In this document: positions 41,488 to 52,060 of the stretch, in pieces
Layout of the letters: each line of letters starts with the position of its first letter
Numbering within the stretch: the first letter of the stretch is position 1
Assembly: GCA_003134765.1 (NCBI GenBank)
Contig: PLCM01000025.1
Span: 1-64,000, forward strand
DNA length: 64,000 bases
From: Spartobacteria bacterium
Lineage (GTDB): Bacteria > Verrucomicrobiota > Verrucomicrobiia > Chthoniobacterales > UBA10450
Direction of reading: 5' to 3'
Notes under the pieces: generated by a model
The model's database searches: none
Told to the model about the DNA's origin: nothing
The model's input: the letters and a program-made list of their open reading frames with translations, nothing else
Translations under genes and position numbers: made by a program

Positions 41488-42642
41488 TTGACCACGCAAG
41501 CGACGCGCAAACACCGACTCCTCTGCGGCAATGCAGCGCAGTTTCAAGGGGATGAACGCGACATAATATTTCTTTCGATAGTAGACGGACCGCCAGACGA
41601 CGGACAGTTACGAATGTTGGACGCTGGGCCGAAAGACTTGTACAAGAAACGTTATAATGTCGCGGTGAGTCGGGCGCGCAATCAATTGTGGGTTGTGCAT
41701 TCGCTCGATGTCGACAGACATCTCAAAGGTGGCGACTTGCGGCGCCGGCTCATCGAACATGCGCGCGATCCGCAGGCGTTACTTCGAGAAATGGAAGTTC
41801 AGGGCAGTCGTGTGGATTCGCCCTTCGAGAAACAGGTCATGCAGCGTTTAGTTGCCGCCGGTTACCGCGTGCGATCCCAATGGCAGGTAGGCGCTTATCG
41901 GATCGACTTAGTAGTTGAGGGTTTGCATAGAAAACTTGCCATCGAATGCGATGGAGAAAAGTGGCATACACTAGAACAGCTTCAAGATGATCTCGAACGC
42001 CAAGCCATTCTCGAACGTCTCGGATGGATTTTCATCCGAATTCGCGGTAGTCTCTTTTTCCGTGACCCCGATGCAGCAATCGCTCCGGTTTTCGCGAAGC
42101 TCGATCATCTTGATATAGAGGCGTTAGGGCCTGTCTCGCAAGGCGAATCGATCGCGGATTCTCCATTGGTAGAGCAAGCAAGGAGAAAGGCCGAAGCTTT
42201 GCGCGCAGCCTGGCTCACTGAAAAGACTTTGGCGGCGGAGATCGACACATCATTTGAGGCGAAAATCGCTTCCCCCGTCCCTTCCGAAAAAGCGCCGAAG
42301 CCGATCGCGAAAAGCCAGGACGCAGTTCAGCAATCTCAGGCGGCTTCAGCAAATGCCTTGAGCATTGAACTCGGTGACTCGGCCGCATTCACGTTCGCAG
42401 ATGAACCTACCGAGGAAAATTGGGTTACGATCGTCGCGGGCGAATCAAATCCCAAATTAGGACTCGTCAATAAAGAGACACCGATTGCGCGCGTATTATT
42501 GGGGGCGCCAGTGGGCGCGGAATTACTCGCACACCTCCCCGAAGGCCCCCGGAAAATTAAGGTCCTGACGATTCAAAAACATCGACCAGCGTTCGGCGCC
42601 GAAGCTGGAAACGAGGAAGGCATGGAGACGATTAGTAGGTGA
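41488..42642 (+). pseudogene. 5'-truncated SF1 helicase-endonuclease-GreA/B fusion
   Basis: Recognisable sequence starts near 41520 in the middle of a superfamily-1 DNA2/UPF1-like helicase: '[20 protein letters not shown]' (motif V region) and '[20 protein letters not shown]' (motif VI). Motifs I-IV are absent upstream. Residues ~110-205 are a Vsr/DUF559-type nuclease domain: '[18 protein letters not shown]', 'YRIDLVVEG' and '[11 protein letters not shown]'. Residues ~290-375 resemble the C-terminal FKBP-like domain of GreA/GreB ('[20 protein letters not shown]', '[12 protein letters not shown]'). The ATG at 41488 gives 12 unrelated residues, so it is probably not native. The nuclease part could still be expressed. 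Full-length relatives may act in DNA repair or phage defence (inference). Confidence 0.75.
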
Positions 42643-42794
42643 ATCACGGCAGGAACGTCGCGTCGCTGACTTATACAAATCGCGAAACTATTTATGTAAA
42701 TCATCCGGCGATTGGGTGAATGGCGGGACGACGGGACACGATCGGCCCGCGATGGCCATTGATGGTTTGGCATGCACGCGCATCGCTGGTTGGC

Positions 42795-43109
42795 GGATAT
42801 CCGTTGTGGGATGCTCGATAACCGGCGCGCGCTAACGGATGTCCGTCGGCAGGCGACGCATGTTCGTCTGGCCGCGATGGATTCCCGGTGCCGGATCGGG
42901 GATGCCCGTCGTTGAATGATGGATCTCCGTCGCCGTAAGGAGGGAACCCGTCGCCAGGCAACGGGCATCCGTCACCGGACGATGGATGTCCGTCGCGGTG
43001 CGATCCAGGCCCCTCGGCCTGCGATGGATTCCCATCATGCCGCGGCGGGTATCCATTGTCGGTCGATGGACATCCGTCGTGAGTCGATGGATATCCGTCG
43101 GCGGATTTT
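42795..43109. repeat. Fifteen-unit array of degenerate 21-bp tandem repeats
   Basis: Fifteen units with exact 21-bp spacing. The first 12 bases are conserved as GGATNTCCGTCG, the next 6 vary, and the last three are usually GAT. On the minus strand one frame stays open and reads heptads of the form D-G-x-P-x-x-x (for example DGCPSTD, DGHPSSG, DGFPPYG), but no credible gene start or second domain accompanies it. It lies in a 628-bp stretch (42643-43270) without another gene. It is not CRISPR: there are no long identical repeats and no long unique spacers. Confidence 0.85.
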
Positions 43110-43148
43110 TTTCCCAGGCGGGGAACCAGACTGACCTCGGCGGAGTAG

Positions 43149-43191
43149 CCCCACTCAGTAGTCTCCGCAGAGGGATCTGCGCAGCCACCGC
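43149..43191. repeat. Interspersed repeat 'CACTCAGTA..CTCCGCA', copy 1
   Basis: About 43 bp, CCACTCAGTAGTCTCCGC followed by GATCTGCGCAGCC, matching 45904-45946 at most positions. It lies between the 21-bp array and the thioredoxin-like gene. Confidence 0.7.
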
Positions 43192-43270
43192 GGGAGGCGG
43201 TGCACGAACCTCGCTTTACTCCATCAGGAGAAAGCCGCAAGGAGGGTTCCCCTACTCCGACACGCGTCCC

Positions 43271-43935
43271 ATGAAGTCTTCCGTCAAACACACGAATATC
43301 CCGGGCGATGGCACCGCGACGGGCGCTGGTCCGATGAAAAAAGCGCTGCCGATTTTAGTGGCCAGCCTTTGGCTTCTGCTCGTAGGCGGCGCGATGGCTT
43401 TCCTGGCCGGTTACTCGAATACGCCCGGCACCGCCGGCGTGGCGCCGGCGCGCTGGCCGGCTGAGAGTCACATCGCGCACGATTCCAGCCGGCCCACGCT
43501 CCTGTTGCTCGCGCACCCGCACTGTCCCTGCACGAGTGCGACCCTGGGCGAATTGGAATTATTGATGGCGCAAACTCAGGGAAAAGTGAACGCGCATGTC
43601 GTTTTCATTTGCCCGGACGGTCTCCCGGAAGACTGGGTCAAGAGCGACCTGTGGCGAAAGGCTTCTGCGATTCCAGGCGTGACCGTCGAGATCGATAATG
43701 AAAATGTCGAGGCCCGCCGTTTCCATGTCGAAACGTCAGGCGAGGCCTTGCTCTATGGGTCTGATGGTTGGCTTCTTTTCGCGGGCGGAATCACGCTTTC
43801 CCGCGGCCACTCCGGGGACAACCCAGGGCGCACCGCCATTACCACGCTCTTGAATCGGGGATCGACTGAGGCGAGCACGACGCCGGTCTTCGGCTGCTCG
43901 CTTTTCGCGGCGAATTGCCTCCAACCGGAAATGAA

Positions 43936-43948
<13 letters not shown>
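43271..43948 (+). CDS. Membrane-anchored thioredoxin-fold protein, RedB-like (225 aa)
   Basis: ATG at 43271; a second in-frame ATG at 43334 ([19 protein letters not shown]) begins right at the membrane helix and is an alternative start. After the helix comes a thioredoxin-like domain with the short Cys motif '[16 protein letters not shown]' (Cys85 and Cys87, a C-P-C), then '[20 protein letters not shown]', '[18 protein letters not shown]' and a Cys-containing tail. This resembles proteins annotated RedB. The C-x-C spacing differs from the usual C-x-x-C, so normal disulfide exchange is uncertain. It overlaps the following histidine kinase by 13 bp, suggesting a shared transcript and a possible redox or periplasmic input to the kinase (inference). 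Confidence 0.8.
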
Positions 43949-45891
<1,943 letters not shown>

Positions 45892-45903
45892 GGGCTCCTG
45901 GAC

Positions 45904-45946
45904 TCCCACTCAGTATTCTCCGCACGGCGATCTACGCAGCCGCCGC
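45904..45946. repeat. Interspersed repeat 'CACTCAGTA..CTCCGCA', copy 2
   Basis: Matches 43149-43191 (CCACTCAGTATTCTCCGCA, then GATCTACGCAGCC). It occupies most of the 69-bp gap between two hybrid kinase genes. Confidence 0.7.
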
Positions 45947-45960
45947 ATAAGCCCGAGCGG

Positions 45961-48900
45961 GTGAACTTGCTTATGGTAGGAGCGAGGCACTGGCCCAATC
46001 ACGTGAACAAAATTAAGCAGCTATCGATCGGGAAACAGGTGTTCTTCATGTTCGGGACGCTTTGCGCGATTCTCGCGGCGATCGGGGCCTTGTTCTTCTT
46101 CAGCCTGCGAGCCATCGAAGGCAGCAGCCGGGAGAACCTGTCTTATGTCGTGAATGAAGCGGAGCTCGCCGCGGCCGCGGCCCAAAATATCGGGTTTATG
46201 CAAGCCCTGATCTTTCACCATATTCTCTCGATCGATCCCGCCGAGAGGGGCGCTCAGAGTCAAGTCATTCATGAGATTGACAAAGAGAACGCCGAAAAAC
46301 TTGCCGCTTACAAGAAATTCGTGGATACGCCGGAAGAAGCCCGGCTCTACACGCTGGTTCTGAACGCGCGGAGAAACTATTTGGAACAGACGGAAGAGGT
46401 CCTGGCGCTCAGCCGAGGCAACCAGAATGCCGAGGCGTTGCAGTTTGCCACCACGAAACAAGTCCCTGCTTACCGTGAATACCAGGACGCCATCAAAGCG
46501 ATGACCCGCTACGTCGGAAAGGAAGTGCGGGGTATCGCGACCGCCATGGATCATCGCATTACCCGCATCCGCGTGGTCGGCGACATTTTCATCGTCATTG
46601 CGCTCCTGGTCGCCATCGGGACCGGTTTTGTGGTCACTCGCGTGGCGCGCCGGCTCAAGGAGGACAACCAGCTTCTCCAACTCGAAATCACAGAACGGAA
46701 GCGGGCGGCGGATGAATTGCGGGAAAGCGACCGGCGTTTCAGCGACATGCTGGGAAATCTTGATCTCGTCTCGATGATGCTCGATCGGAACGGGCAGATC
46801 ACCTATTGCAACGATCACCTGCTCCGCCTCACCGGCTGGCGACGCGAAGAGGTCATCGGCCAAAACTGGTTCGATCTGTTCCTGCCGACCGATCTCGTGG
46901 AGGAAGTGCATGGCGTTCATTCAGCCTTGCTCGAGAACCAGCCGGCGGGCTGGCATCACGAGAACGAAATCATCACGCGGTCGGGGGCACGCCGGCTCAT
47001 TCGGTGGAACAATTCGGTGCTGCGCTCCCCGTCGGGAGACGCGATCGGCACAGCCAGCATCGGCGAAGATATCACGGAACAAAAACAGCAGGAGTTGGAG
47101 CGCCAACGCTTGCAACAATTTCAGCAAGCGCTGCTCGATAGCATTGGTCACGGCGTTCACGGGATCGATAAAGCCGGCACTATTATTTTCGAAAACCCCG
47201 CTGCCGCCAAACTGCTTGGCTGTGAACCGAACGACCTGATCGGCCGTCCGGCGCATGCGACCATGCATCACTCTCACGGTGATCACAGTGCTTATCCGGT
47301 CGAAGAGTGTCCCATTTACGCGACCTTGCGCGACGGCGAGGTTCGCCACGCCGCTGAAGAAATATTCTGGAGGTTCAACCACACGCCGCTTCCAGTCGAG
47401 TTTACGGTGTCGCCGATGTGCGGTAGTTTCGGCGAGATCAACGGTGCCGTGGTGGTATTCGCGGATATTACGGAGCGCCTGCAAAGCGAGGAGAAGCTCA
47501 AGAAGGGCGAGGAACGTTACCGCACTCTGTTCGAGTCCAATCCGTTGCCGATGTGGGTTTACGATCTTGAAACCCTGGCGTTCCTGGAGGCCAATGACGC
47601 TGCCATCGCCCATTACGGATACAGCCGCGAGGAGTTTCTCTCCATGACGATCGCGGACATTCGCCCCACCGGGGACAGGCCAGCGTTGCTCGCCGCCGTC
47701 GCCCAGGCCTCCAGCCAGCCGGTAGGAAAAGCGAGTATCTGGAAACATCGCAGGAAGGACGGCTCCCTGATCGACGTAGAGATCACCTCCCATCTCCTCG
47801 ATTACAATGGACGGAGCGCCGAACTGGTGATGGCGTTTGATGTCACAGAACGCCAGCGGGCGGAAATGGAACGCCAGGTCATCTCTGAAATAGTTCAGGG
47901 CGTGATCACGACGACCAACTTGGATGAGCTGCTCGAGCTCGCCCACCGTTCAATCGGCAAGTTCTTGTACGCGGAGAACTGCTTCGTCGCTCTCCACGAC
48001 CCGGCAACCGACCTGCTGCATTGGGATTTTTGGGTCGACAAAGTTGATCCGGTCCCACCACCGCTTCCGGTCGGCGAAGGCTTCAGCAGCTACGTGCTGC
48101 GCAGGGGCCAGCCCCTCCTGATGACTGAAGAGCTAAAAGCGCGCATGTGCGAACGAGGCGAGATCACACTGAGCGGCTCAGATTCCGCTTCGTGGCTGGG
48201 CGTGCCCTTGCGGACTCCCGCGCGCACGATCGGCGTCCTGGCCGTGCAACATTACGAGAAGGAAGGCGCTTACAGCCAGCGCGACCTGGAGTTCCTCTCC
48301 TCCGTGGGAGACCAGATCGCCCTGGCCATCGAGCGCAAGCAGGTCGAGGAAGAATTGAAACGCAGCGAAGATCGCCTCGCGGCCGCACAGAAACTGGCGC
48401 AGATCGGAAGCTGGGAATGGGACGTAATCAGCAATGAAGTCATTTGGTCGGACGAGCAGTATCGCCTTCTTGGGTTTGCTCCGGGCGCCTTTACGCCGAG
48501 CACCGATCTTGGCCTCGAATATGTCCATCCGGACGACCGGCCGCTCATGCAGGCCTGGATGACGAGCGTCCTCTCGAACAAGAAATCCTCCGAGCTCGAC
48601 AACCGTATCGTTAGGCCGAACGGCGAAGTGCGCGCCTTACACACCCAGGCGACAACGATTCTCGACGATTCAGGCAACGTTCTCCGCCTGGTCGGGACAT
48701 CGCAGGACATCACCGAGCGAAAGGCCGCCGACAAGGCGCTCCAGGAGGCGGAAGAGAAATACCGCTCGATTTTCGAGCATTCGAGTGACGGCATTTTTCA
48801 AAACACGGCGGATGGCCAGTTTGTTTCGGCTAATCCCGCGCTGGCCCGCATGCTCGGTTTCGATTCGCCGGAGGAATTAATGTCCACGCGCCACGACATC

Positions 48901-51888
48901 GAGCACCAGGGATATGTCGATCCAACGATGCGCGATGCCTTTAGACAAAAGCTGGAAACGGAAGGCTCAATCACCGGCTTCGAATACGAGGTCTATCGGA
49001 AGGACGGCACCAAGATCTGGGTTTCGGAAAATGCACGAATCGTTCGTGATGCCGCGGGACATGCTCTTTACTACGAAGGCAGCGTCCAGGACATCACCGA
49101 GCGAACGCGGGCGAAGGAAGAATTGAAACGCAGCGAAGAACGGTTGGCCGCTGCGCAGAAAATGGCGCAGGTCGGAAGCTGGGAGTGGGACCTGATCACC
49201 CATGAAGTGATCTGGTCGGACCAGCAATACCGGCTTTTTGGATTGGAGCCCGGCGAACATGAAGCGACCCACCAATTTTTTCTTTCCCTGGTTTGTCCAA
49301 GCGCACGGAGAGATGCCATGAGGTGGTTCAATGCTGTCCGGGCGATGAAAAAATCGTCGCGGATGGACATTCCCGTCGTCCACGCCGATGGCGAGGAACG
49401 CATCTTGAACAGCTGGGCCGATGTGGTGCTGGACGACGCGGGCAACGTCGTGCGGGTAGTGGGCACGTCGCAGGACGTCACCGAGCGGGAAAAAGCGGAG
49501 CGCGCCCTGGGCGAGAGCGAGGAGCGCTTCCAACTGGTGTCGCGCGCTACCTCCGACGCCATCTGGGATTGGGACATGGTCGGCAACAATCTTTCATTCA
49601 GTGAATCGTTCGGGACGCTCTTCGGCTACTACGCGGGCGAGTTCGAATCGACGATGGCGTTTTGGATGAATGCCGTCCATCCGGATGACCATGATAAACT
49701 CCAGGCAGGCCTGGATGCATTCATAGCGAGCCGCGAAGAATCCTGGTCGGCTGAATACCGCTTTCGTTGTGCCGATGGCTCCTACGCTTTTGTGTTCGAT
49801 CGCGCGTATGTCGTGCGCGACGCGGCCGGCAAAGCGGTCCGCATGGCCGGATCGATGCAGGACATCACGGCGCAAAAAGAGGCGGGGGAAGACCTCCGCG
49901 TCGCCAAGGAAGCAGCCGAGGCCGCGAGCCGGGCCAAGAGCGAATTTCTCGCGAACATGAGCCACGAAATTCGCACCCCGATGAACGGGATTATCGGCAT
50001 GACCGATCTCGCGCTCGAAACGGACTTGAACCGCGACCAGCGCGAATACCTCGGCATGGTCAGAAGCTCCGCGCATTCGCTCCTTGGATTGATCAACGAC
50101 ATTCTCGACTTCTCCAAGATCGAAGCCGGCATGCTCGAACTCGAAGCCATAGACTTCAGTTTGCGTGATTGCATCGCTGGCGTGCTCAAGCCACTCGGAC
50201 TGCGCGCCGACGAAAAAGGTCTCGAGCTCGCGGCCGACATCCCGGCAAAAGTGCCGGATCATTTCGTGGGCGATTCGATGCGGCTGCGCCAGATCCTGAT
50301 CAATCTCACGGCGAACGCCATCAAGTTCACCGAACGCGGCGAGGTGATCATCACGGTCGCCAGCCAGGCCGCGCCCGACGGGGAGAACGAGCTGCATTTT
50401 TCCGTCGCCGACACGGGCATCGGCATCCCGGCTGAAAAACAGAAGACGATTTTTGAAGCGTTCGCCCAGGCGGACGGTTCGACCACGCGGACCCACGGAG
50501 GCACCGGGCTGGGACTTTCCATCGCCTCGCAGCTGATCCAAAAGATGCAGGGCAAGATCTGGCTCGAAAGCAAAGTGGGCGAAGGAACGACCTTCCATTT
50601 CACCGCTCGCCTGAGCGTCCAGGAGACGGCGCTGGTCGCCGCGAAATCCGCGGACTTCTGCGACGTGGCCGGTTTGCGCACCCTAGTGGTGGACGATAGC
50701 GCCGTGAATCGCCGTATCCTGCACGAGATGCTGTTGAACTGGAGGATGACTCCCACCGTTGTGGCATCAGGGCAGGCCGGACTCGAAGAAATGCTCCGGG
50801 CCGCCGAGTCCGGCTCCGCCTATCAGCTTGTCCTGCTCGACGGGGTCATGCCGGAAATGGATGGCTTCGCCCTGGCGGAAAAAATCCACGAGAAACCGGA
50901 ACTCGCGGGCGCGACCGTGATGATGTTGTCCTCGGCGATGCCCGCCGGCGCCATGCGTTGCAGCTCGCTCGGGATCGCGAGCTGGCTCACGAAACCCGTC
51001 ACGCAATCCGAATTGCTCGACGCGATCCTGGTGGCCATCGGCCGCGGCGCAGAAGACCGGAACGCTCGCGATCTAAGGACGCGCGTCGCCCCAACTGCGT
51101 CCACCGAAAAACATCTGCGCATCCTGATGGCCGAAGATAATCCCGTGAATCGGGCGGTTGCCGCCGGCATTTTGGGAAAACAGGGACACCTGCTTGTCCA
51201 CGCCGCGAATGGCCGCGAAGCCGTGGAAGCGTTCAGTGACGGAGCCTTCGACGTGATCCTGATGGATGTGCAAATGCCGGAGATGGACGGTTTCGAAGCG
51301 ACCCGCCGCATTCGTGAATTGGAAGAGGCAACCGGGGGTCACATCACGATCGCGGCGATGACCGCGCATGCGATGGCCGGCGACCGGGAGCGCTGCCTGG
51401 CGGCGGGAATGGACGATTACGTTTCCAAGCCGCTGCGGAAAGAGGATCTTCTTCGAGTTCTGGAACGTGCCAGAGTGACCGGCGATCACCTCGAGACTGG
51501 AGCGCGGTTTCTTTACAGTCGCGAGGAGTTGCTTTCGCAATGTGACGGCGATGAGGATTTGCTGAGCGAGCTGGTTTCGATCTTTCGCGACAACACGCCG
51601 CAAATTGTGGGGGCCATCGGCATGGCGGTGGAGAAACACGATGCGTCGGCCCTGGCTGCGCAGGCTCACAAACTGTTGAGCTCCCTCGGAACTTTTGGCG
51701 CCGAAAGCGCGCGCGCTTTGGCCCTGCGCCTGGAGAAGCAGGGCCGGGAAAACGATTTTCGCGGAGTAAAGGAAAGGTTCAGCAAACTTGAACGAGAAAC
51801 TGATAAAATTCACGCTGCCCTCGCTGATTTCCCCAGCGTCCCACGCCTGATCCCCAGGAGCCTGCCGATTGACGCCCTTCCCGGCTAA
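45961..51888 (+). CDS. Giant multi-PAS/GAF hybrid histidine kinase with two receivers and Hpt (1975 aa)
   Basis: GTG start at 45961; a GTG at 46003 is an alternative. Residues ~19-225: chemoreceptor-like four-helix-bundle sensor between two membrane helices ('FMFGTLCAILAAIGALFFFS', 'GDIFIVIALLVAIGTGFVVT'). Then PAS1 ~259-380, PAS2 ~393-510, PAS3 ~517-635, GAF ~654-793, PAS4 ~804-925, PAS5 ~931-1050, PAS6 ~1060-1180 and PAS7 ~1187-1305. PAS4 and PAS6 are near duplicates ('GSWEWDVISNEVIWSDEQYR' versus 'GSWEWDLITHEVIWSDQQYR'). HisKA His1335, HATPase ('LTANAIKFT', 'GGTGLGLSI'), receiver 1 Asp1627, receiver 2 Asp1769, Hpt His1903. It holds a complete internal phosphorelay. The sensed ligands are unknown. 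Its end is strongly similar to that of the next kinase. Confidence 0.94.
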   Translation: MNLLMVGARHWPNHVNKIKQLSIGKQVFFMFGTLCAILAAIGALFFFSLRAIEGSSRENLSYVVNEAELAAAAAQNIGFMQALIFHHILSIDPAERGAQSQVIHEIDKENAEKLAAYKKFVDTPEEARLYTLVLNARRNYLEQTEEVLALSRGNQNAEALQFATTKQVPAYREYQDAIKAMTRYVGKEVRGIATAMDHRITRIRVVGDIFIVIALLVAIGTGFVVTRVARRLKEDNQLLQLEITERKRAADELRESDRRFSDMLGNLDLVSMMLDRNGQITYCNDHLLRLTGWRREEVIGQNWFDLFLPTDLVEEVHGVHSALLENQPAGWHHENEIITRSGARRLIRWNNSVLRSPSGDAIGTASIGEDITEQKQQELERQRLQQFQQALLDSIGHGVHGIDKAGTIIFENPAAAKLLGCEPNDLIGRPAHATMHHSHGDHSAYPVEECPIYATLRDGEVRHAAEEIFWRFNHTPLPVEFTVSPMCGSFGEINGAVVVFADITERLQSEEKLKKGEERYRTLFESNPLPMWVYDLETLAFLEANDAAIAHYGYSREEFLSMTIADIRPTGDRPALLAAVAQASSQPVGKASIWKHRRKDGSLIDVEITSHLLDYNGRSAELVMAFDVTERQRAEMERQVISEIVQGVITTTNLDELLELAHRSIGKFLYAENCFVALHDPATDLLHWDFWVDKVDPVPPPLPVGEGFSSYVLRRGQPLLMTEELKARMCERGEITLSGSDSASWLGVPLRTPARTIGVLAVQHYEKEGAYSQRDLEFLSSVGDQIALAIERKQVEEELKRSEDRLAAAQKLAQIGSWEWDVISNEVIWSDEQYRLLGFAPGAFTPSTDLGLEYVHPDDRPLMQAWMTSVLSNKKSSELDNRIVRPNGEVRALHTQATTILDDSGNVLRLVGTSQDITERKAADKALQEAEEKYRSIFEHSSDGIFQNTADGQFVSANPALARMLGFDSPEELMSTRHDIEHQGYVDPTMRDAFRQKLETEGSITGFEYEVYRKDGTKIWVSENARIVRDAAGHALYYEGSVQDITERTRAKEELKRSEERLAAAQKMAQVGSWEWDLITHEVIWSDQQYRLFGLEPGEHEATHQFFLSLVCPSARRDAMRWFNAVRAMKKSSRMDIPVVHADGEERILNSWADVVLDDAGNVVRVVGTSQDVTEREKAERALGESEERFQLVSRATSDAIWDWDMVGNNLSFSESFGTLFGYYAGEFESTMAFWMNAVHPDDHDKLQAGLDAFIASREESWSAEYRFRCADGSYAFVFDRAYVVRDAAGKAVRMAGSMQDITAQKEAGEDLRVAKEAAEAASRAKSEFLANMSHEIRTPMNGIIGMTDLALETDLNRDQREYLGMVRSSAHSLLGLINDILDFSKIEAGMLELEAIDFSLRDCIAGVLKPLGLRADEKGLELAADIPAKVPDHFVGDSMRLRQILINLTANAIKFTERGEVIITVASQAAPDGENELHFSVADTGIGIPAEKQKTIFEAFAQADGSTTRTHGGTGLGLSIASQLIQKMQGKIWLESKVGEGTTFHFTARLSVQETALVAAKSADFCDVAGLRTLVVDDSAVNRRILHEMLLNWRMTPTVVASGQAGLEEMLRAAESGSAYQLVLLDGVMPEMDGFALAEKIHEKPELAGATVMMLSSAMPAGAMRCSSLGIASWLTKPVTQSELLDAILVAIGRGAEDRNARDLRTRVAPTASTEKHLRILMAEDNPVNRAVAAGILGKQGHLLVHAANGREAVEAFSDGAFDVILMDVQMPEMDGFEATRRIRELEEATGGHITIAAMTAHAMAGDRERCLAAGMDDYVSKPLRKEDLLRVLERARVTGDHLETGARFLYSREELLSQCDGDEDLLSELVSIFRDNTPQIVGAIGMAVEKHDASALAAQAHKLLSSLGTFGAESARALALRLEKQGRENDFRGVKERFSKLERETDKIHAALADFPSVPRLIPRSLPIDALPG

Positions 51889-52060
51889 GTAGATTCCGCA
51901 TTGGAATCCACACATTCACCGCGACTCCGCGCGCATTCCTCTCGCTATCTCATGAAGACGTGAATCACTCTTTCTCCTGCGCCTTGCAAGACGACTCCGC
52001 CCAAGGCGTCGCTCGGGATACCCGGGGTAATAGCCCAGCGACCTGTGGCCCCAAGCTAAC
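51889..52060. other. Short intergenic region between two hybrid kinases
   Basis: 172 bp without a supported gene. It probably holds the promoter of the downstream kinase. No clear repeat was recognised. Confidence 0.4.

Noticed and set aside
41488..42642. Complete stand-alone gene from the ATG at 41488
   Set aside because: Helicase homology begins abruptly at about codon 12 with motif V and no motifs I-IV, so the ORF is better explained as a truncated gene.
42795..43109. CRISPR array
   Set aside because: Units are 21 bp with only ~12 partly conserved bases and 6-base variable parts, with no cas genes; repeats and spacers are far too short.
42701..43291. Minus-strand protein of 196 aa with D-G-x-P heptads as a gene
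   Set aside because: It starts inside the coding start of the thioredoxin-like gene region, crosses an interspersed repeat, and has no recognisable domain or ribosome site; the open frame follows from the 21-bp period.
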